Positions 53,615 through 55,134 of a DNA stretch of 55,134 bases are shown in pieces (positions within the stretch are counted from its first letter, which is position 1; every line of letters starts with the position of its first letter). The translations under genes and the position numbers were made by a program. This stretch comes from an uncultured Lentisphaerota bacterium (GTDB taxonomy: Bacteria; Verrucomicrobiota; Lentisphaeria; Victivallales; UBA1829). Location: assembly GCA_900320095.1 (NCBI GenBank), contig ONQZ01000009.1, forward strand, positions 1 through 55,134. Direction: 5' to 3'. Under the pieces are notes generated by a model. The model was given only the letters and a program-made list of their open reading frames with translations. It was not told where the DNA came from and ran no database searches.

Positions 53615-54436
53615 TCAGATGCCGGAGAAGGACGAGAAGCCGCCGTCGACCGGGATGATCGCGCCGGTCACGAAGCTGGCGGCGTCGGAGAGCAGGTAGT
53701 GGATGCAGCCGTAGACCTCGCTCTGGTCGCCGAAACGGCCCATCGGGGTCTTCGCGACGACCTGCTTGCCGCGCGCCGTGTAGGAACCGTCTTCGTTTAC
53801 CAGGAGCGCGCGATTCTGCTTGCCGAGGAAGAATCCGGGGGCGATGGCGTTCACGCGGAGGCCCTCGCCGAACTTCATGCCGAACTCCATCGCGAGCCAG
53901 CGGGTCAGGTTGTCGATCGCGCCCTTCGCGTTCGAGTAGCCGATGCCGCGGGAGATCGCCTGCTTCGCCGCCATGCTGGAGAAGTTCACGATCGCGCCCT
54001 TCTTCTGGTCCGCCATCGCCTTCACGAAGACGATCGTCGGCAGCAGCGTGCCCTTCAGGTTCAGGTCGAGCACTTTCTCGTACTGGTCGAATTTGAGGTC
54101 GAAGATGGTCTGGTCGGGGTTCACCATCGCGCCCGCCATGTTGCCGCCCGCGCCGTTCACCAGCGCGTCCACGCGGCCGTGTTCCGCCATGACCTTCTCA
54201 TACACGGATTCGATCATGTCGCGGTCGAGCACATTGCACGCGTAGCCGGACACCTTCGGGGAGATGGTCGCCTTCGCGTCGGCCACGATCTGGTCCACGA
54301 CTTCCTGCTTCAGATCCAACATCACGACCTTCGCGCCCTGTTCGAGCAGATAACGGGCGGTCCCGCCCGCAAGCACACCTGCGGCTCCGGTTACGACGAT
54401 GACGCGGTCTTCGAGATCGAACAAGCTGTTTTTCAT
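53615..54436 (-). CDS. SDR-family D-mannonate oxidoreductase-like protein (273 aa)
   Basis: Short-chain dehydrogenase with NAD(P) loop VVTGAAGVLAGGTARYLLEQ, NNAG-equivalent LVNGAGGNMAGA, catalytic Ser in IVNFSSMAA and YxxxK in GYSNAKGAIDNL, ending VTGAIIPVDGGFSSFSG. SDR enzymes next to uxuA in gut bacteria reduce fructuronate to mannonate, replacing the unrelated UxuB. That assignment is from context. It is the first gene of the operon; ribosome-binding site AGGAG. Tandem promoters and dyads lie upstream. Confidence 0.82.
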   Translation of the reverse strand: MKNSLFDLEDRVIVVTGAAGVLAGGTARYLLEQGAKVVMLDLKQEVVDQIVADAKATISPKVSGYACNVLDRDMIESVYEKVMAEHGRVDALVNGAGGNMAGAMVNPDQTIFDLKFDQYEKVLDLNLKGTLLPTIVFVKAMADQKKGAIVNFSSMAAKQAISRGIGYSNAKGAIDNLTRWLAMEFGMKFGEGLRVNAIAPGFFLGKQNRALLVNEDGSYTARGKQVVAKTPMGRFGDQSEVYGCIHYLLSDAASFVTGAIIPVDGGFSSFSGI

Positions 54437-54497
54437 GGGAAAAAGCTCCTGGATTAAAAAGAAAAAAGGTTATGTGAGTGTGAATGTCTAACCAATT

Positions 54498-54526
54498 AAT
54501 ATACACCGCAACCCCCTTTTTTGCAA
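54498..54526 (-). promoter_or_regulatory. Proximal promoter of the SDR-uxuA operon
   Basis: Minus strand TTGCAA (54521-54526), 17-bp spacer, TATATT (54498-54503). Confidence 0.6.
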
Positions 54527-54644
54527 TCTTTTTTCTCCGATCCTGATAAAATCTGACAATTTTTGACAGGATTTTTCGCAAAACGGACCTGTCCGGTCTC
54601 CAAACCCCCTTCCCCTTTACCTGTTTCCTTCCTTACCGTCCGCG

Positions 54645-54673
54645 AATATAGCACGGGGAACAAATTGTGTCAA
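54645..54673 (-). promoter_or_regulatory. Distal promoter of the SDR-uxuA operon
   Basis: Minus strand TTGACA (54668-54673), 17-bp spacer, TATATT (54645-54650): the best sigma-70 match in the window, with a leader of about 200 nt. Its -35 lies inside the operator 54663-54690. Confidence 0.75.
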
Positions 54674-54690
54674 GGAATGTTGACACAATT
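54663..54690. promoter_or_regulatory. Operator: AATTGTGTCAA-N6-TTGACACAATT
   Basis: Perfect 11-bp inverted repeat covering the -35 of the distal promoter. Position and symmetry suggest a repressor site, perhaps for a GntR- or LacI-type uronate regulator encoded outside the window. Confidence 0.7.
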
Positions 54691-54707
54691 CATCAAAACA
54701 ATCATAT

Positions 54708-54727
54708 CTGTCATGAATTCTTGACAG
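54708..54727. promoter_or_regulatory. Second dyad: CTGTCA-N8-TGACAG
   Basis: A 20-bp near-palindrome centred on GAATTC, with the same TGTCA half-site as the main operator 18 bp away. It is probably an auxiliary site for the same regulator. Confidence 0.5.
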
Positions 54728-54788
54728 TTTTTTCGTGAAACGAACCAGTTCGCCCCCTCCTTGCCCCTCACTCCTCGCCTTGCCGTTC

Positions 54789-54883
54789 GCGTCCCGCGTT
54801 TAAGTAATCTGTCGAACTCGTGCAAACGAATTCACCGAGGCCCGCGAACGCGGGCCCCCAGCGAAGCGGGACGCAACGCGTCC
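54789..54883 (+). repeat. Family B structured repeat, copy B3
   Basis: GCGTCCCGC (outer arm), GTTTAAGTAATC, TGTCG, hairpin AACTCGT-GCAA-ACGAATT, CACCGAGG, hairpin GGCCCGC-GAAC-GCGGGCC, CCCAGCGAA, GCGGGACGC (outer arm, perfect 9 bp), then hairpin GGACGC-AAC-GCGTCC followed by TTTTG. Beyond it, 54884-55134 holds no gene or motif I can support. Confidence 0.75.
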
Positions 54884-55134
54884 TTTTGTGTCTCGCAGAT
54901 GCATTCAGACTTTTGCCGTCTGTGCTCTATGGGATTCCAACCAGTCGAGAAACTATCAAAAACAGATATCAAATAAAAGCACAGTTATCCCATATTTTTT
55001 CAAAAAGATGCTTCAATGGCGCAAACAAGCACAAAGTGTCCTGATTTTTCAAAACACCTTTTTTGTGTGTAGAAGGGAATACGCTCGAATTTATTCGAAG
55101 CCGTCGAAGCATGGCTGGTAAGCGGAATCCGGAC

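Noticed and set aside
54761..55121. Short plus-strand frames at the right end
   Set aside because: They run through repeat B3 and lack start signals or homologous motifs.

Overview
The window is high-GC, gene-dense DNA from a Gram-negative, heterotrophic bacterium. Secretin-like proteins, LPS-assembly genes, fused Bat proteins, secreted alpha-L-fucosidase and GH3 enzymes, and an uxuA/SDR uronate operon fit the Lentisphaerota/Verrucomicrobiota (PVC) group, for example a gut Victivallales lineage. That placement is inference from gene content only. No rRNA or tRNA gene was seen.

Layout: 1-573 holds 21-bp repeats, a promoter and a structured leader RNA. 574-4306 is a three-gene exported operon of two secretin-like proteins and a lipoprotein. 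4387-10802 (minus) encodes a secreted GH95 fucosidase and a domain-permuted GH3 enzyme. 11001-11669 (minus) encodes a small exported protein with a second copy of the leader RNA. 11884-20264 (minus) carries fused Bat proteins (D+E, B+C), MurD and an O-antigen ligase-like protein. 20509-26299 (plus) is a run of Lon, a LolA-like protein, a TadE-like protein, heptose-phosphate adenylyltransferase and a phosphoribosyltransferase. 26355-29426 holds a DUF3795 gene and a Y-family polymerase/YolD/Ogt DNA-damage cassette. 29448-32334 holds an LPS-kinase-like gene and a membrane glycosyltransferase-like gene.

32353-34498 (minus) is a DAHP synthase-prephenate dehydratase fusion. It sits behind a complete transcription attenuator: promoter, Phe/Tyr/Trp leader peptide, antiterminator and terminators. 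34732-38500 is visibly AT-rich and carries a HEPN-like gene, a GyrI-like gene and a type II restriction-modification cassette (vsr, putative endonuclease, C5-methylase). 38765-40580 is glnK-amtB behind a sigma-54 promoter; the PII protein lacks the uridylylated tyrosine. 40974-44473 is a second AT-rich restriction-modification locus, a nuclease-methylase fusion with a specificity subunit and no HsdR. It lies between inverted copies of a structured repeat. 44997-49029 is dnaK-groES-groEL, possibly from a sigma-54-type promoter.

49386-52191 contains a probably frameshifted gene, an acetyltransferase, a YjbR-EVE-like protein and a 5'-truncated cation-efflux gene. 52363-54727 is an SDR-uxuA uronate operon with tandem promoters and dyad operators. 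Two families of dispersed structured repeats (A: 4 copies; B: 4 copies) sit in the gaps between genes. Their hairpins keep pairing although their bases differ. These repeats, the duplicated leader RNA and the aromatic attenuator are the most interesting non-coding signals here.
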